This document shows positions 24,701 to 35,174 of a stretch of DNA of 64,000 bases, in pieces. The translations under genes were made by a program, and so were the position numbers. Origin of the DNA: Siphlonurus alternatus (lineage: Eukaryota > Arthropoda > Insecta > Ephemeroptera > Siphlonuridae); assembly GCA_949825025.1 (NCBI GenBank), contig OX463780.1, positions 25,200,118-25,264,117 of the forward strand, given 5' to 3'. The first letter of the stretch is position 1, and each line of letters starts with the position of its first letter. A model generated the notes under the pieces. That model had not been told where the DNA came from. It searched no databases and was given only the letters and a program-made list of their open reading frames with translations.

Positions 24701-27700
24701 TTGCATTTTTCTTTGAATGTCTGTTTGTATTCTTAAATCAATTATTGATAATTCTCTTAATATATGAAATGGTGTTTCATCATCATTATAATTATCATGA
24801 GGTAAAGTAGGATTAAAATAAGGAGGAATATTTATATCTTGAGTATTTTGTGAAGGTCCTTCATCAAATACTTCGTGAGAGAATGGAGATGGAGCTTTTT
24901 CCGTGCTTGATTCGGAAACATTGTCTGGAGGAGCACGTTGAGTTTCTTCAGATAAAGCACGTTGAGATCTTGGTTGAGGAAAATCAAAAGATTCAAGTGT
25001 ATTAAGAAACTGATCTGGTAACGGTGCTTGAGGTTTAGTAGACGATCCTTGTAAACTAATCCAATCATTAGGAAGCTCACGGTTTGGATTTGGATTGGGG
25101 AAAAATGAGTTATTGGATGAATTATTAAAATTAATTATAGGTGGTGGTGGTTGATTAAATATCATATTGTTCAATGGATCAAGATTGGGTGTAGGGCACT
25201 TTTGATTATTTGGTAAAGTAAATGAGTTTTGTTGAAATTGTTGATGAGAAAAATCAGATCTTTGGGTTTGAAAATTCATATCAAAATTTTGAGTAACTTT
25301 TTTTTTTTATAATTTTTATTCATAAAAGACAAGATTATGTACACTTTACATAAATTTACACCAACAATTTCAAAAAAAAATATAATATATTCTCAAAAAA
25401 AAAAAAAAAAAAATTTTTTTTTTTTTTTTTCCTTATACAGACTTGTTTGATCCTTAAGTTCTAAATAAAAAACAAACAAACAATGTTTGACTCATATACA
25501 GCTGCTCTATAATACAATAAGTTTACACAGACAAAGAGCCACAGCCCTTCTAGGTCCATCTGAAACAAAGGGACTTTAGTATATATGTTTTATGCACCAC
25601 AAAAACATAAATATTTATCAGATCTATTAACTTCTATATGAAATTTATAATTAACCAGAAATATATTATCCATATATATCTTATATTGCAAATACAAAAG
25701 ATAATAATAATAATTTACTCTATATTAAAGAAATACAAAAATACTTTATTTTTATTGAAAACCAAAGAGTTAGATTAGATTACTTCTCAATTTTGCAAAA
25801 TACACTATTTTAATAATTTTTTTTTTATCAATTAAGGTTTACATTAATCAATTTTAAAAAAACAAAAGTTTACTGAAACATAAGGATGCTCATTTAATAA
25901 CTGAAACAAGACAGCTGAAACAAAAGAAACTGAAACAGAAAGATAACATTGCATTTACTTTATCATACGAAATATAAATACTTTTCTGTACCATTATACT
26001 TCATCACTACTTTGTACAAATAGCATTTCACATGTAAATCATCGGTACCAAATCTGTATTATACCAAATACGTAGTATAATTTACAGTAAACTAATTTTA
26101 CACAACATTTTTTTTTTTTTTTTTATTATTATTTTTATAACTATTAAATTTTTTTTATAAAATTTTTACTTCATGAATATTGATTTTATATATAAAAAAT
26201 AGAATGTCTGCAATATATAAAACTAAGATAATAATATTTTTTAATGCAATAACACTTCAAGTGCGTTTCCTAATTTCTTTTTAATATTATTTTTATTCTT
26301 ACAACATATCCATCTATTTTTTATATATATCTTAAAACAATTTAAACTATGTACTTTATATCGACCAATAAGACTATCCACCAAGTAGCTCATTAGCCAC
26401 AACACTGAGTTCATTATTTCTGGAGGTCGTATTTCACTGAGATCACCATATAACAAATGACCTAGTGTTACAGCATTTCGCGTATTGGTTATTTTTTCAA
26501 TGATATCAAATACCCATTTCACAGTGTCTTTTGCAATACCACAAGTAGTTAATCTATGAAATAAATTATCATATTCACCACATATCTCGCATTTATCATC
26601 ATTTATCAACCCAATAGCTTTTCTCCTCACTTTAGTTGCATATATATTATGTGCAATTTTAGTCCAAGTTGATCTTATTGATTTATCTACAAACTTAAAA
26701 TTTATACATTTATATACATTTTCCCAACATACATTCCTTGCATGTTCAACATCAACTGAGCCAGGCGCAGATGCCACAATATTTTCTCCGTACCCCAGAG
26801 CTTCCATATTTTTTTATAAATATTTTTACATGACCAAGGATCCTCATTTTTTGATTCTCCATATAATAATAGACCTAAGATATAAGATATACCATTATTA
26901 AGCTTAACAACATTTGGCCAATATGGCAAAGAGTCACCATGGATATTTTTGTAATATTTTAACACTGATTCCATTGATTTAGAACCTTTGCCTTCCATTG
27001 CTCTTTCTGCCGATATAAATAACAAAGCATCACATTTTGCTTTTATATTTATTAACCCTAAACCACCCTTTTCTGGTGGCAAATAACTTTTTTCTTTTGC
27101 TATTCTAAAAATATCACCAGCCCATAGGAAAAAATTTATATGTTTCATTATTTTTTTTTCAATGCATGGTTTAATTGGTAAAACACTGGCTGCGTACCAC
27201 ATTTTTGACAATGCAAAAGTTTGAACAAAATCTACTTTTTCTAGTAATGAGATATTTCTCCACTTATTTTCATACAATATATTCATTATTTTAAGATTTA
27301 TTTGATCCCATGTTTTTGTTTGTGTTTGAGCAAAAGTTTTCCCTATTATAATTCCCAAAATTTTAACATATTCTTTTTCCGTTAACCAATCAGCATCATA
27401 TTTTTCTTTATTATGATTTGCTCTGATTAATTCACACTTTTTATTATTTATTTGTGCACCTGATATATGACAGTATATATTAATACAATCTTTTACAAGT
27501 TTAAGTTCCTCTTTACTTGTTATTGCAACCGTTAAATCGTCCGCAAAGGATGCTAATTTAAACAATGAATCAAATATTTTAACACCCTTTAATTTTTTCA
27601 TTAATAAACTTATAAAGGGTTGAATAGTGATACAAAATAAAGCCATTGAACATGGACAACCTTGTCTCACAGATCTTTTTATTTTAAATTTTTTTGACAG

Positions 27701-30700
27701 CCTACCATTTACTTTAATTTGTGATGTGGCATCTCTATATAGAAATTGCAATGCTTTTATTAACCTCTCATCTATTTTGTATTCTTTCAACACCAACCAC
27801 ATATATTTATGATAAACTCTATCAAAAGCAGCCTTAAAATCAATCGTTATAATTGCACCTTTTTTTTCTTTATTGAATACATAATGAGCAGCTGTAATAA
27901 CATCATTCAGTGTATCACTAATTTTTTTTCCAGGTACTGAACAAGTTTGTACCGGATCAATAATCTTGTCCATAACTGTTTTTAGTCTGTTCGCTATGCA
28001 TCCAGAAAATATTTTATAGTCAGTATTTAGCAAAGTTACTGCTCTAAAGTCCTTAACATATTTAGGATTTGTTATTTTTTGTAACAAATTTACAATTCCT
28101 GTACATTGTTCTTCACCAGAAAAGCCATTAAATAACACATCGTTATACATCCTAGTAAATGATTTTCCCAATATATCCCACAAAACTTTATAAATCTCTA
28201 TTGGGAGACCATCTGAACCTGGAGATTTATTATTTTTTCCTGCTTGAATTACATGAAATACTTCTTTTTCAGTTAATGGTCTTCCTAATTCCTTAAATTC
28301 TTTTTGATCATCCCTAGATATCTTTCGTAAATTATTTTTTATAAATTCTATCATCTCCTTATCATCAATTTGATCTTCTCCTGTGTTACTAAATGCTTCA
28401 CTAAAATGATGATAAAATATATTTAATATATCATCTTCATTTGTATACGTCCTATTTGTTTGATCATCTTTAATTAATTTTATTTTTTGTCGATTACCGC
28501 TTTTGTATTGTTTCATTACTTGATAAATTCCAGCTTTTTCAGATGAAAAATTTACCCCACTTTTAGCTCGAATTTTTAAACCTTCTAATGACCTTTCTTG
28601 TAGTTTTATAATTTCTTCTTTTACTTCTTTTATCTCATCTTTATACATGCCGCATTTGATATTTTCTGAAACCATATCTGAAAAAACCAAATTATAATAT
28701 TCTAATGTCGACCGTCTCCATTTTTCTATGCTATCACTTTGCGTTTTACAAAAATTAATAATAAGTGGTTTTGTATATCTCGTCCACCACGTTATTGAAT
28801 CTTTAAAGTCCTTTTCTTTTTTCAGACATTCCATACAAAGCTCATTTAATTTTTTTATAACATCATCTCTAATTAATATGCTAGTATTTAATTTCCATGT
28901 TTTATTTACAGCTTTTTGATAATTCTCTTTATTATGTAAAAAGTCATCTATTTCAATAGAAAACCCAACATGATCTGATATTACTATTGGACTTATATAT
29001 GACTTACGAATATTTGAGCACAAAACTTTTGAAACGTAAATTCGATCTAATCTTGAAGAGAATCTACTTGCATTAAAAGTAAACAATATTTTATTTTTGT
29101 CTGTTATCCTCCATGCATCCTTCAAATCTAATCCATTGATTAAGTGCTCAAGCTGCACACATTTATTAAATCCCGGTTTTTGATCTAACTGTGATAACAC
29201 ACAATTAAAATCTCCAGCAAAAATAATCCCTCTATTATTTGAATTAAATAGGGGTGTCACATTTTCATTAAAAAATATTTTTCTGTTTTCTACATTTTTG
29301 GCCCCTGCTGGTACATAAACATTTATAAATAGTACGTTATCAATCAAGACTGATACACCCCTACCATCCACTAGACGGTTTACTTCTTTTGCTTTTAATT
29401 CTTTCTTCCAAAAAATTGCTACTCCATAACACCTATCTCCCAAATTAACCACACAATCATATTTTGCAAACTGGTGGAGGTACTGACAGATTACATCCCA
29501 AAAATGTCTCAATCTGACTAACAATTTCTAACGGGAGATCCGACATTTCAATCGATTGTAAATCTATGAAGTTGGGACACAAGGCATCAGCATTTACAGG
29601 ACTTTGAGTGTGATCCCGTATTACTAGAGTATCGCTGCTACTTGAGGAAGCAATACAGAATCTTCTTTTGTCTAACTCCACAGCTTTTGATTCTTGATAC
29701 AACTTCATTAAATTTTTCATCATTTCTTGAGATTTAGGAGATTTTGGATTGTTTACAAGGGATCTTAATTGATCTTTACCCATTGCTAACAAACGTGATA
29801 AAATTTTAGTCTTGAATTCTTCAGTACTTTCTGAAGTTGACGCTTGATTCTTTTTTTGAGGTTCTATGGCAGTTTTTTTTGCACTCTTCGGACTTACTGC
29901 AGGAGGTAGCTTTCTTTTTGCAGCTGTACTTTTTATCAATGGAGGCATGGCAGACGATTTAGGCACAGTTTTATGCTGTTCTACATTTTTTTTAGTGTTA
30001 TTTGCTTTTTTCTGATTGTTTGAATTCTTATTTGCTTGATCTTTTGAAACTGTGATATGTGGCTTATTTTTATTATTTACAACAGGAGTTTTCTTTTTTG
30101 TGTTTTTGTTATTTTGTTGCTGTGGTTTTTGTTGTTGTGGTTTTTGTTGTTGTGGTTTTTGTTGTTGTGGTTTTTGTTGTTGTAATTTTTGCTGCTGTTT
30201 CTTTCCTACTGGACTGGTATGCACAACTGGTTTATTATTAGTACAATTTTGTTGTTGGTTGACATATTTACTCGAAGGGCTTATTTTTTTCAGGTCAGGT
30301 TTGTTTGATGCTCCATTAATTTGATCATCATCTCTCTTCTCATCTGTCTTTTTATTCATTTGTTTTAATCTCTCAGCAATTTCTAATCTTTCTTTTTCTC
30401 GGGCAGCTTCAGAGCCAGGAAGAACCACTGCAGATTCTTCTGCCTCTTGGTGCTTAGCCTGAGAAGTGTCAGCGTTTTGGTTTGATGGTGAAGATCTTGG
30501 TTCATTTGAGGGCTGTCCATTTTTACGGCCATCATTACAGTTATAATGGTTATTAAGCTGTGGAGTGTTATTTTGAGATGAAAATGTATTGTTATTATTA
30601 TTAGGAGCTGCAAAATTATTGAATCTAATATTATTATTATTTGGATATTCATAGTTTCTGTAACTTGAAATTTGGTTCATGTCATCATATTGTGGGTGGT

Positions 30701-30971
30701 AATCTTGTGTGTAGTCCTGTTGTTGATTGTAACCTTGCCAGAATCCTCCTGTAGGGATACCTGGATTAAGGTAAACAGGCATTGATGAAAGAGGTGGTGG
30801 CGGGACTCCATATTTTTGTTGCTCACTATAGTCACTATTGCTCCACGAAGGTCTCTGGTCAGCAATACCCCAGCGAGTTGGTCTTTGTTGAGGGTAGCCA
30901 CCACCGTTGCCTCTGGGGCCACTGTTGTATGGCCTTCTGTTTGAGTATCCACCGCGCCATGATCTCGACAT
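16992..30971 (-). CDS. ZNF106: ZNF106-like WD40-repeat protein (exon split by LINE)
   Basis: Coding segments, read on minus: 30971 to about 29472; 25297-24170; 23427-23206; 22694-22575; 22183-22045; 21426-21308; 20129-20013; 18762-18691; 17090-16992 (stop TAG). The exon entering the start codon begins at 30979 after TTTCAG. The N-terminal part is Arg/Gly-, Asn- and Gln-rich (MSRSWRGGYSNRRPY) with a PQQQK repeat. The last seven segments encode WD40 blades (VVACEDTVAYAYD, LCTGSMDEKLRLFD, MLYIGVQCGQILKYNI, NTAIVMRDAQSG, QLYSGTAKKGVPYF, RVYVYDLR). Their order and spacing follow the C-terminal WD40 region of vertebrate ZNF106, including a match for its LLLRT strand. ZNF106 is linked to RNA binding/splicing in vertebrates; that role is extrapolated. 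No C2H2 finger is visible at either end. A 4.2-kb LINE sits inside the first large exon, so this allele may be non-functional. Identity is good for the WD40 part and inferred for the N-terminal part. Confidence 0.8.
17168..17310. repeat. Diverged arm of the 16061-16379 hairpin family
   Basis: TAGGAATAATCAGCATTG, ACCAATCGATAAAGTCA and CTTGTGGTCACA match one arm of the neighbouring hairpin at reduced identity. The second arm is absent. It lies in the last intron of the ZNF106-like gene. Confidence 0.65.
17541..18614. mobile_element. 1.1-kb foldback element with TGACGTCA arms
   Basis: Inverted ends ACAATGAGATATTAGAATG / CATTCTAATATCTCATTGT. Outer-arm words GTGGCTTAATCGAAAGAGGG, GAATTTTTTCAGATTTTTC and AACTATTTTTAAAAAATTATTG resemble those of 5541-7237 and 52653-52957. 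TGACGTCA lies at 17674-17681, 17972-17979 and 18468-18475. AGTCGTCCGG appears twice in direct orientation (about 17756 and 18176) and once inverted (about 18370). It lies in an intron of the ZNF106-like gene. Confidence 0.85.
18898..18950. repeat. (TA)n microsatellite
   Basis: About 26 uninterrupted TA units in the intron between the exons at 18762 and 20013. Confidence 0.95.
19284..19480. repeat. Dispersed repeat, short version
   Basis: Collinear with 13321-13614 but without its ~88-bp internal segment. It shares GGAGGAAGGCAG, GCGTGCAGACTG, TTAGGAGCCCCAGAGAGCAC and GGTAACCAACC, with scattered substitutions. Confidence 0.75.
20510..21131. mobile_element. Degenerate copies of the GATTGACCTCAGTT MITE family
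   Basis: Positions 20815-21131 parallel the element at 3794-4117 (ACAGAATCAAATAAA, TCTAAAACTTAATCGCTAATG, CAGTTCCATTTCCGGTTTCC, ending CATCCTTAAG). A shorter inverted segment at 20510-20582 matches the internal GATCCACTT...CTCCATTT stretch on the minus strand. These are two partial copies or one rearranged copy. Confidence 0.6.
21663..21750. repeat. (TA)n microsatellite
   Basis: About 44 near-perfect TA units in an intron of the ZNF106-like gene. Confidence 0.95.
23567..23782. repeat. 108-bp tandem duplication, two copies
   Basis: Units start with GTTTAACATTACCTATTAAC and end with CAATCAGTACTGAA. The two copies differ at about one position (CTGTTTTTTATT against CTGTCTTTTATT), so the duplication is recent. 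It is intronic, between the exons ending at 24170 and starting at 23427. Confidence 0.9.
26241..26807 (-). pseudogene. LINE ORF2 C-terminal part, out of frame
   Basis: Continues the reverse transcriptase polypeptide in another frame. It has a C-terminal zinc motif CEICGEYDNLFHRLTTC (CX2C...HX4C) typical of LINE ORF2 tails. It overlaps the main frame for about 105 bp, and one frameshift in that overlap would join them. The element is therefore unlikely to make a complete ORF2 protein. Confidence 0.75.
26702..29471 (-). pseudogene. LINE ORF2: endonuclease (partial) and reverse transcriptase
   Basis: Open for over 900 codons. Near the start, GVAIFWKKEL, FAGDFNCVL and ISDHVGFSIEI match the second half of an APE-type endonuclease; the N-terminal catalytic part is missing. 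RT blocks follow: NNKSPGSDGLPIEIYK, FRAVTLLNTDYKIFSGCIANR, ITIDFKAAFDRV, SVRQGCPCSMALF, and the catalytic box ASFADDLTVAI. The downstream PEKGGLGLINIK block is typical of L1/Tx1-type elements. The absence of stops over about 2.7 kb points to a fairly recent insertion, although the 3' end is frameshifted. The upstream reading of this frame into the host exon is fortuitous. Confidence 0.85.
30110..30190 (-). repeat. 15-bp coding minisatellite (QQQKP)n
   Basis: About five copies of a 15-bp unit (plus strand TTGTTGTTGTGGTTT) encode QQQKP repeats inside the ZNF106-like N-terminal region. Length is likely variable between individuals. Confidence 0.9.
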
Positions 30972-30978
30972 GGTAACT

Positions 30979-31290
30979 TCTGAAACAAAGTAGGCAATTT
31001 TATTTATCTTTGTAATCTTTAGAGTATACGACTTAATTGTATACATAAATGTATTTTATATGCTTAAAACACTGTAGATATGCAGAGTAGGCTATTTTGG
31101 TAACATCGCTTAATTTTACGTACTTAAACTTTATTTTATAGGCTGGCCGCACTCATGTTTGATGAGGTTTTGCTTGACCTCCAGTGTAGGACCCCCCAAC
31201 TACAGGGTATTTTTTTATTCAAAATTTATGGTTTTGGAGTTTGACTATTCTCTACCTTACAGTACAGGGTACAGGAAGTACTATATGTAT
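30979..31290 (-). other. Upstream of ZNF106-like coding start
   Basis: The coding exon starts at 30979 after a TTTCAG acceptor, so a non-coding first exon should lie further upstream (higher coordinate). I cannot locate it; no TATA or initiator motif stands out above the AT-rich background. Confidence 0.4.
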
Positions 31291-31698
31291 AAAGTGCTTT
31301 CACATACTGTAGTCCAAAATTGATATGGAATCACGCCGTAGCAAATGCTGTTAATTATGAGGTAGAACCTCGCAATTTTCTGCAGCACATTCTACTGTGC
31401 TCTGTAGAAAAATAAAAATCATCTTAATTTTACTATATATATATTCCTTCAAGCAAGAGTTTGACAATTGATATTGCGATAAATGATTGATGTATGAGCA
31501 CTTTCGATTGCGAGATATGTCATAGCAACTGGAAGAGAAAACTGTTGAAAATACATTATTTCCGGCAATATCTATCGTCAAGATCTCCCTTGAAAGATTA
31601 CACAACATTCCGATGAAGCAGCCGCAGACGAATGAGATATGTGAAAGACTTGCGGCATTTTTATGGATTCTGTAACAATTTTGGACTATGTTTCCACC
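31291..31698. mobile_element. GCTTTCACAT-family foldback copy
   Basis: Left end AAAGTGCTTTCACATACTG with AGTCCAAAATTGATATGGAA; right end CAATTTTGGACTATGTTTCC. Internal GCCGTAGCAAATGCTG and GCAGCCGCAGACGAATGAGA words match 3533-3797. Arms are diverged. Confidence 0.65.
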
Positions 31699-32146
31699 TC
31701 AATGTTTGTACAATAAAATTTACTAATATGCATACAGTAATAATTTTACTATGTATGTACTGTAGTCTGCATGTGTATATATCAGGGAGTGGACCCGGTC
31801 GTCTTTTTGAGCGGATCCGGATCCGGGTACCCGGATCCTATTTTTTTTCTAGCGGTTCTAAATTCGGGATCTAGATCCCCTTGAAAAAAAGGGGGGATCT
31901 GAGATCCGGAACCGAATCCCGTTCATCAATAAAGGGGATCGGGATCCCTGGACCGGGATCCCTGGACCCGGATCCCGTTATTTTGCAAGGGGATCCGGGT
32001 CCCCGGATCCGGATCCGTTTTTTTTTTTTTACTTTTTAATTTATCTTTTTTCCGCGGCAAATGTACGTACAATTAGTACAATATTTTGCGTATAGCCGTA
32101 TAGATGTTACAGCTACATATTAAATTTAAATGTAACACTGGGACAG

Positions 32147-32251
32147 TACGTTCACATGACGGTGTTTAATGCGTATTCGTTGACGACGCCTCATAAGAAT
32201 AACATTATCCGTCGTCAACGAATACGCATTAAACACCGTCATGTGAACGTA
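32147..32251. mobile_element. 105-bp MITE with perfect 42-bp inverted repeats
   Basis: Arms at 32147-32188 and 32210-32251 are exact complements (TACGTTCACATGACGG...) around a 21-bp loop. The outermost TA on each side would fit a TA target duplication (Tc1/mariner-like). It is nested in the hAT-like element. Confidence 0.85.
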
Positions 32252-33776
32252 GTGACTGCTATAACTATTATAAAAACCAGACTGTAATTATATGAATACT
32301 GTATTATCATGTGAGTTATGAAGTATCATGTAATTTTTATGTACAGTTCCTTTCACATTTAAAACTTGGAACTTTGAACTTTATAAAAGTTTTAAAACAC
32401 TAAAAACATGAAGTATGTAAGTAAATTTTAAGTTTCCTAAATTTATTTTGCTCCACACTCAGAAAATATTTAAAGCAAATATCCTAAAAAGCAACACATT
32501 TACTGTGTTGTTTTTGTACCTCAAAGGAAAAATTCTTAAATCTTACACACACGGGAGTTTACAGTTCAACACATCAAGATGTATAAATTTTTACACATTT
32601 AGTGTGTTGGATTCTAAATTTTTGAGCGTAAGATTCAACACCCCTTGAGCGTAAAGTTCTACGCAGAACTGCTTAAAATGTTACACACTTGGTGTAAGAT
32701 TCTACGCCCCAAGAGTGTAGGCTGCTAAGCTTTTTGTGTGTAGCTTTCTACGCACCTAGTGTTTAGTTTTCTAAGCTTTTGTGCGTAGCTTTCTACGCAC
32801 CTGCAGTGTAGGATTTTATGATTTCATATAGTATTATACTATAGCTATGTCTCTTAACTTTTCGAAGACTTATAAGTGTATACGATAGCATATTGAATAT
32901 TATAATAAATTAAAATACATCTCCTAATTTTTGGCTGCCTAATTATTATTCGAATTATTTATAATTTTCTTCCGTATTTTTTAAAACAACTTCTATCCTC
33001 CTAAGTATCTTAAAATTAAAAAATAGTTATAATAAATTATATTATGATAATTGTGTATTTGCTTAAAAAAAGGTGGTTTCATGGATAAAATATAATTAAA
33101 GTTTACATTTTTTTTTATAAATGCAATATTTTTATTACTTAAGAACACAGATATCACATGAGTAAAAAAGATGATGCAAGTAACAAAAAAGTGGATATAT
33201 TAAACAAAAACTTTTTGTGCAGTTCTATATAGTTCATTAGTAAGACAAATTTCGTACGTACTTTAATAACCATTTGTAGGTGTACATATATATTAATATA
33301 TTTTAGACAGTATTTCTTGAAACACTCATTAATACAACGGCACATAAATTGATGCTGAAAGCATTCTTGCACATAATACACTCAAATACTCAAGTTTTTA
33401 TTGAGTTTTCAGTGCACACAATGTTATGCCATGGCGACTCCCCGGCTTCTTGCCCGCCTAAACGAACGTTTAATCAAATCTACAGCTTCAATACACTGCT
33501 ACACACTCGCACACTTCACACACTATTGTCGCATTATCTAAAACTCGATTACAACATGCACTTACATTCACAAGTAAAATATTAAAAAAATTAAACTATC
33601 ACGAAACGAAAACCTCATCAAATCCAGATATTGATGAACTAACATACAAGCGAGCAAACACACAGCAAAGAACTTCCGATCTAACGGTCGCAAATTCCTG
33701 TCTCTGATGACGCTGCGCACATCCTTTGCGCAGATGCGTAACTGTGTAATTGTGTAGGACTTTAAACTTAAACAAA

Positions 33777-34000
33777 GTGTGTAAGATTGTAAGCACTACT
33801 GTGTTGATTCTTATACGTTTTATTCTAAAAACCAGCTTAACACATTTCGTGTGTTGCTGCTTAAGTTGCATGTGTAGGATTTTAAAAGAAGGTGTGTAAG
33901 ATTTTAAGCACCAATGTGTTGATTCTAATACGTTTTATTCTTAAGTCCATCTTAACACATTTCGTGTGTTGTTATTTAAGATGCATGCGTAGGAAGTTAA
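33777..34000. repeat. ~112-bp tandem pair inside the hAT-like element
   Basis: Two diverged copies share GTGTGTAAGAT, TGTGTTGATTCT, ATACGTTTTATTCT and CTTAACACATTTCGTGTGTT. The ACACATTTCGTGTGT core is itself palindromic. Looser relatives fill 32500-32820 and 34080-34360. Confidence 0.75.
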
Positions 34001-34801
34001 CTAGCTTGGTGTGTAAAACAACTTTTTAAACAGTTTTGTTGCTTAACTTTTACTCACCAAAGGTGTTGAGTTTTAAGAACCTCTCTCGTTACACTCTTGT
34101 ATACTGACTTTTTACACACTTTCATCTTAAAATCTTACACACCTTGGGCGTACCCATACATCTTACACACTTAATGTGTAGACTACTACTCATTGAAATC
34201 TTAACTTTTAATACCTTTGTGTTAGTTCTTACACATTTTGAAAACGCAACACACAATGCGTAAATTCTAACACTTTTTGCTTAAGATCCAACACTTTTTT
34301 CGTTGGGTTCTTAAGCAAAAAGTGTAAAACCCGTCTTTACACATGTAAGTGTGTTGGGACTTTTCTGCGTGCATGTTTCCAATAAAACCACATTTTTTTT
34401 TAACTTCATATAAATTTTTATACCGTTTGTTGATATTTTTGTATATTTCTTTAAAAACGGGATCCGGTTCTGGATCTGGGTCCGGATCTTGATGACTTTT
34501 TTTTAAGCCGGATCTGAGATCCGGAACCGGATCCCCTTTAAAAAAAAAGGGGATCTGAAAAACGGATCCAGATCCCCTTTTGAAAAAAGCGGGTCCGTTA
34601 GATCCGGACCCGGATCCCCTCGTCTAAAAAGGGGATCTGAAGCGGATCTGGGATCCAGATCCGGGTCCACTCCCTGGTATATATGTATACCCGTATGCAT
34701 TGCATATCATAAACTATTGTTGTACATACCGTACATAATTAAAGATTAAAGATTAAATAGCAGTGTGTACACACATTACATACATACACCACTGCTTGCG
34801 G

Positions 34802-35110
34802 CTATTGTGGGTATTCCACCACGGTGGCTCGCTTGCTTGCGGCTGACTCTCTCAGCCCCTCCCTGAACTCACCAACACTCCGAGCATCCACAAGCCCAGA
34901 GTCCAACAAATTCCACTCCCTCACCGTTCTTCTCAAAAAAGAATACTTGCCCACATCATTTTTGCTTCTCCTATACTCCAGCTTCCAATCATGGTCCCTC
35001 CTACCTTTATAACGCCCTTCCTCAGTACGATCGCTAAGCTCCTCCCAGCCCTTTTGGTTCCTAGTTATTTTATACATTGCTGTCAGTCTACTTTGCATAA
35101 TATATCATAC
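34802..35110 (-). pseudogene. LINE ORF2 C-terminal remnant (minus)
   Basis: Open frame of 98 codons. It contains RRDHDWKLEYRRSKNDVGK, YSFLRRTVREWNLL and a C-terminal end SKRATVVEYPQ. This is the typical tail of non-LTR retrotransposon ORF2 proteins (CR1/Jockey-type, by eye). Downstream on the same strand is a short (TTTAATC)n tail at about 34738-34755, as expected at the 3' end of such an element. Confidence 0.75.
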
Positions 35111-35174
35111 ATATATTTATACAGTATGCAACTCAGGCTCTGACTGGGAAGCTAGGGGCCAGTATGCCCTCTAT

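Larger units (their letters stand above)
25298..29475 (-). mobile_element. LINE retrotransposon, 5'-truncated, L1/Tx1-like
   Basis: On the minus strand the element starts inside the endonuclease domain. It then contains the full reverse transcriptase, a C-terminal zinc motif, about 0.95 kb of AT-rich 3' UTR, and a short poly(A) end at 25308-25298. The 5' junction (about 29471) reads GTTTGCAAAATATGAT and the base after the poly(A) begins GTTACTCAAAATTTTGAT. These may be a diverged target-site duplication. Clade assignment (L1/Tx1-like, from the GGLGL block and the FADD catalytic box) is by eye. It lies in a coding exon of the ZNF106-like gene, same strand. Confidence 0.88.
31775..34684. mobile_element. 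hAT-like transposon with exact 8-bp target duplication
   Basis: The element spans 31783-34676. Terminal inverted repeats are CAGGGAGTGGACCCGG on the left and CCGGGTCCACTCCCTG on the right. The 8-mer GTATATAT occurs at 31775-31782 and again at 34677-34684. An 8-bp duplication and a CAGGG end fit the hAT superfamily. Both ends (31790-32020, 34455-34670) are arrays of GGATCCGGATCC-type words. The interior carries many short CACA...TGTG inverted motifs and no transposase ORF, so it is non-autonomous. It contains a nested 105-bp MITE. Confidence 0.92.

Noticed and set aside
29457..29524. Continuous protein from the ZNF106-like exon into the LINE frame
   Set aside because: The overlap (WDVICQYLHQFAKYDC) is host exon read in the LINE frame; the host frame itself stops at CKI. 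Fortuitous fusion of frames.
30052..30324. Cys/Phe/Val-rich plus-strand frames
   Set aside because: Antisense reading of the (QQQKP)n coding repeat; low-complexity artefact.
31783..34676. Array of tandem CRISPR-like repeats
   Set aside because: Repeats are degenerate, irregularly spaced and bounded by transposon ends with an 8-bp duplication; eukaryotic context.
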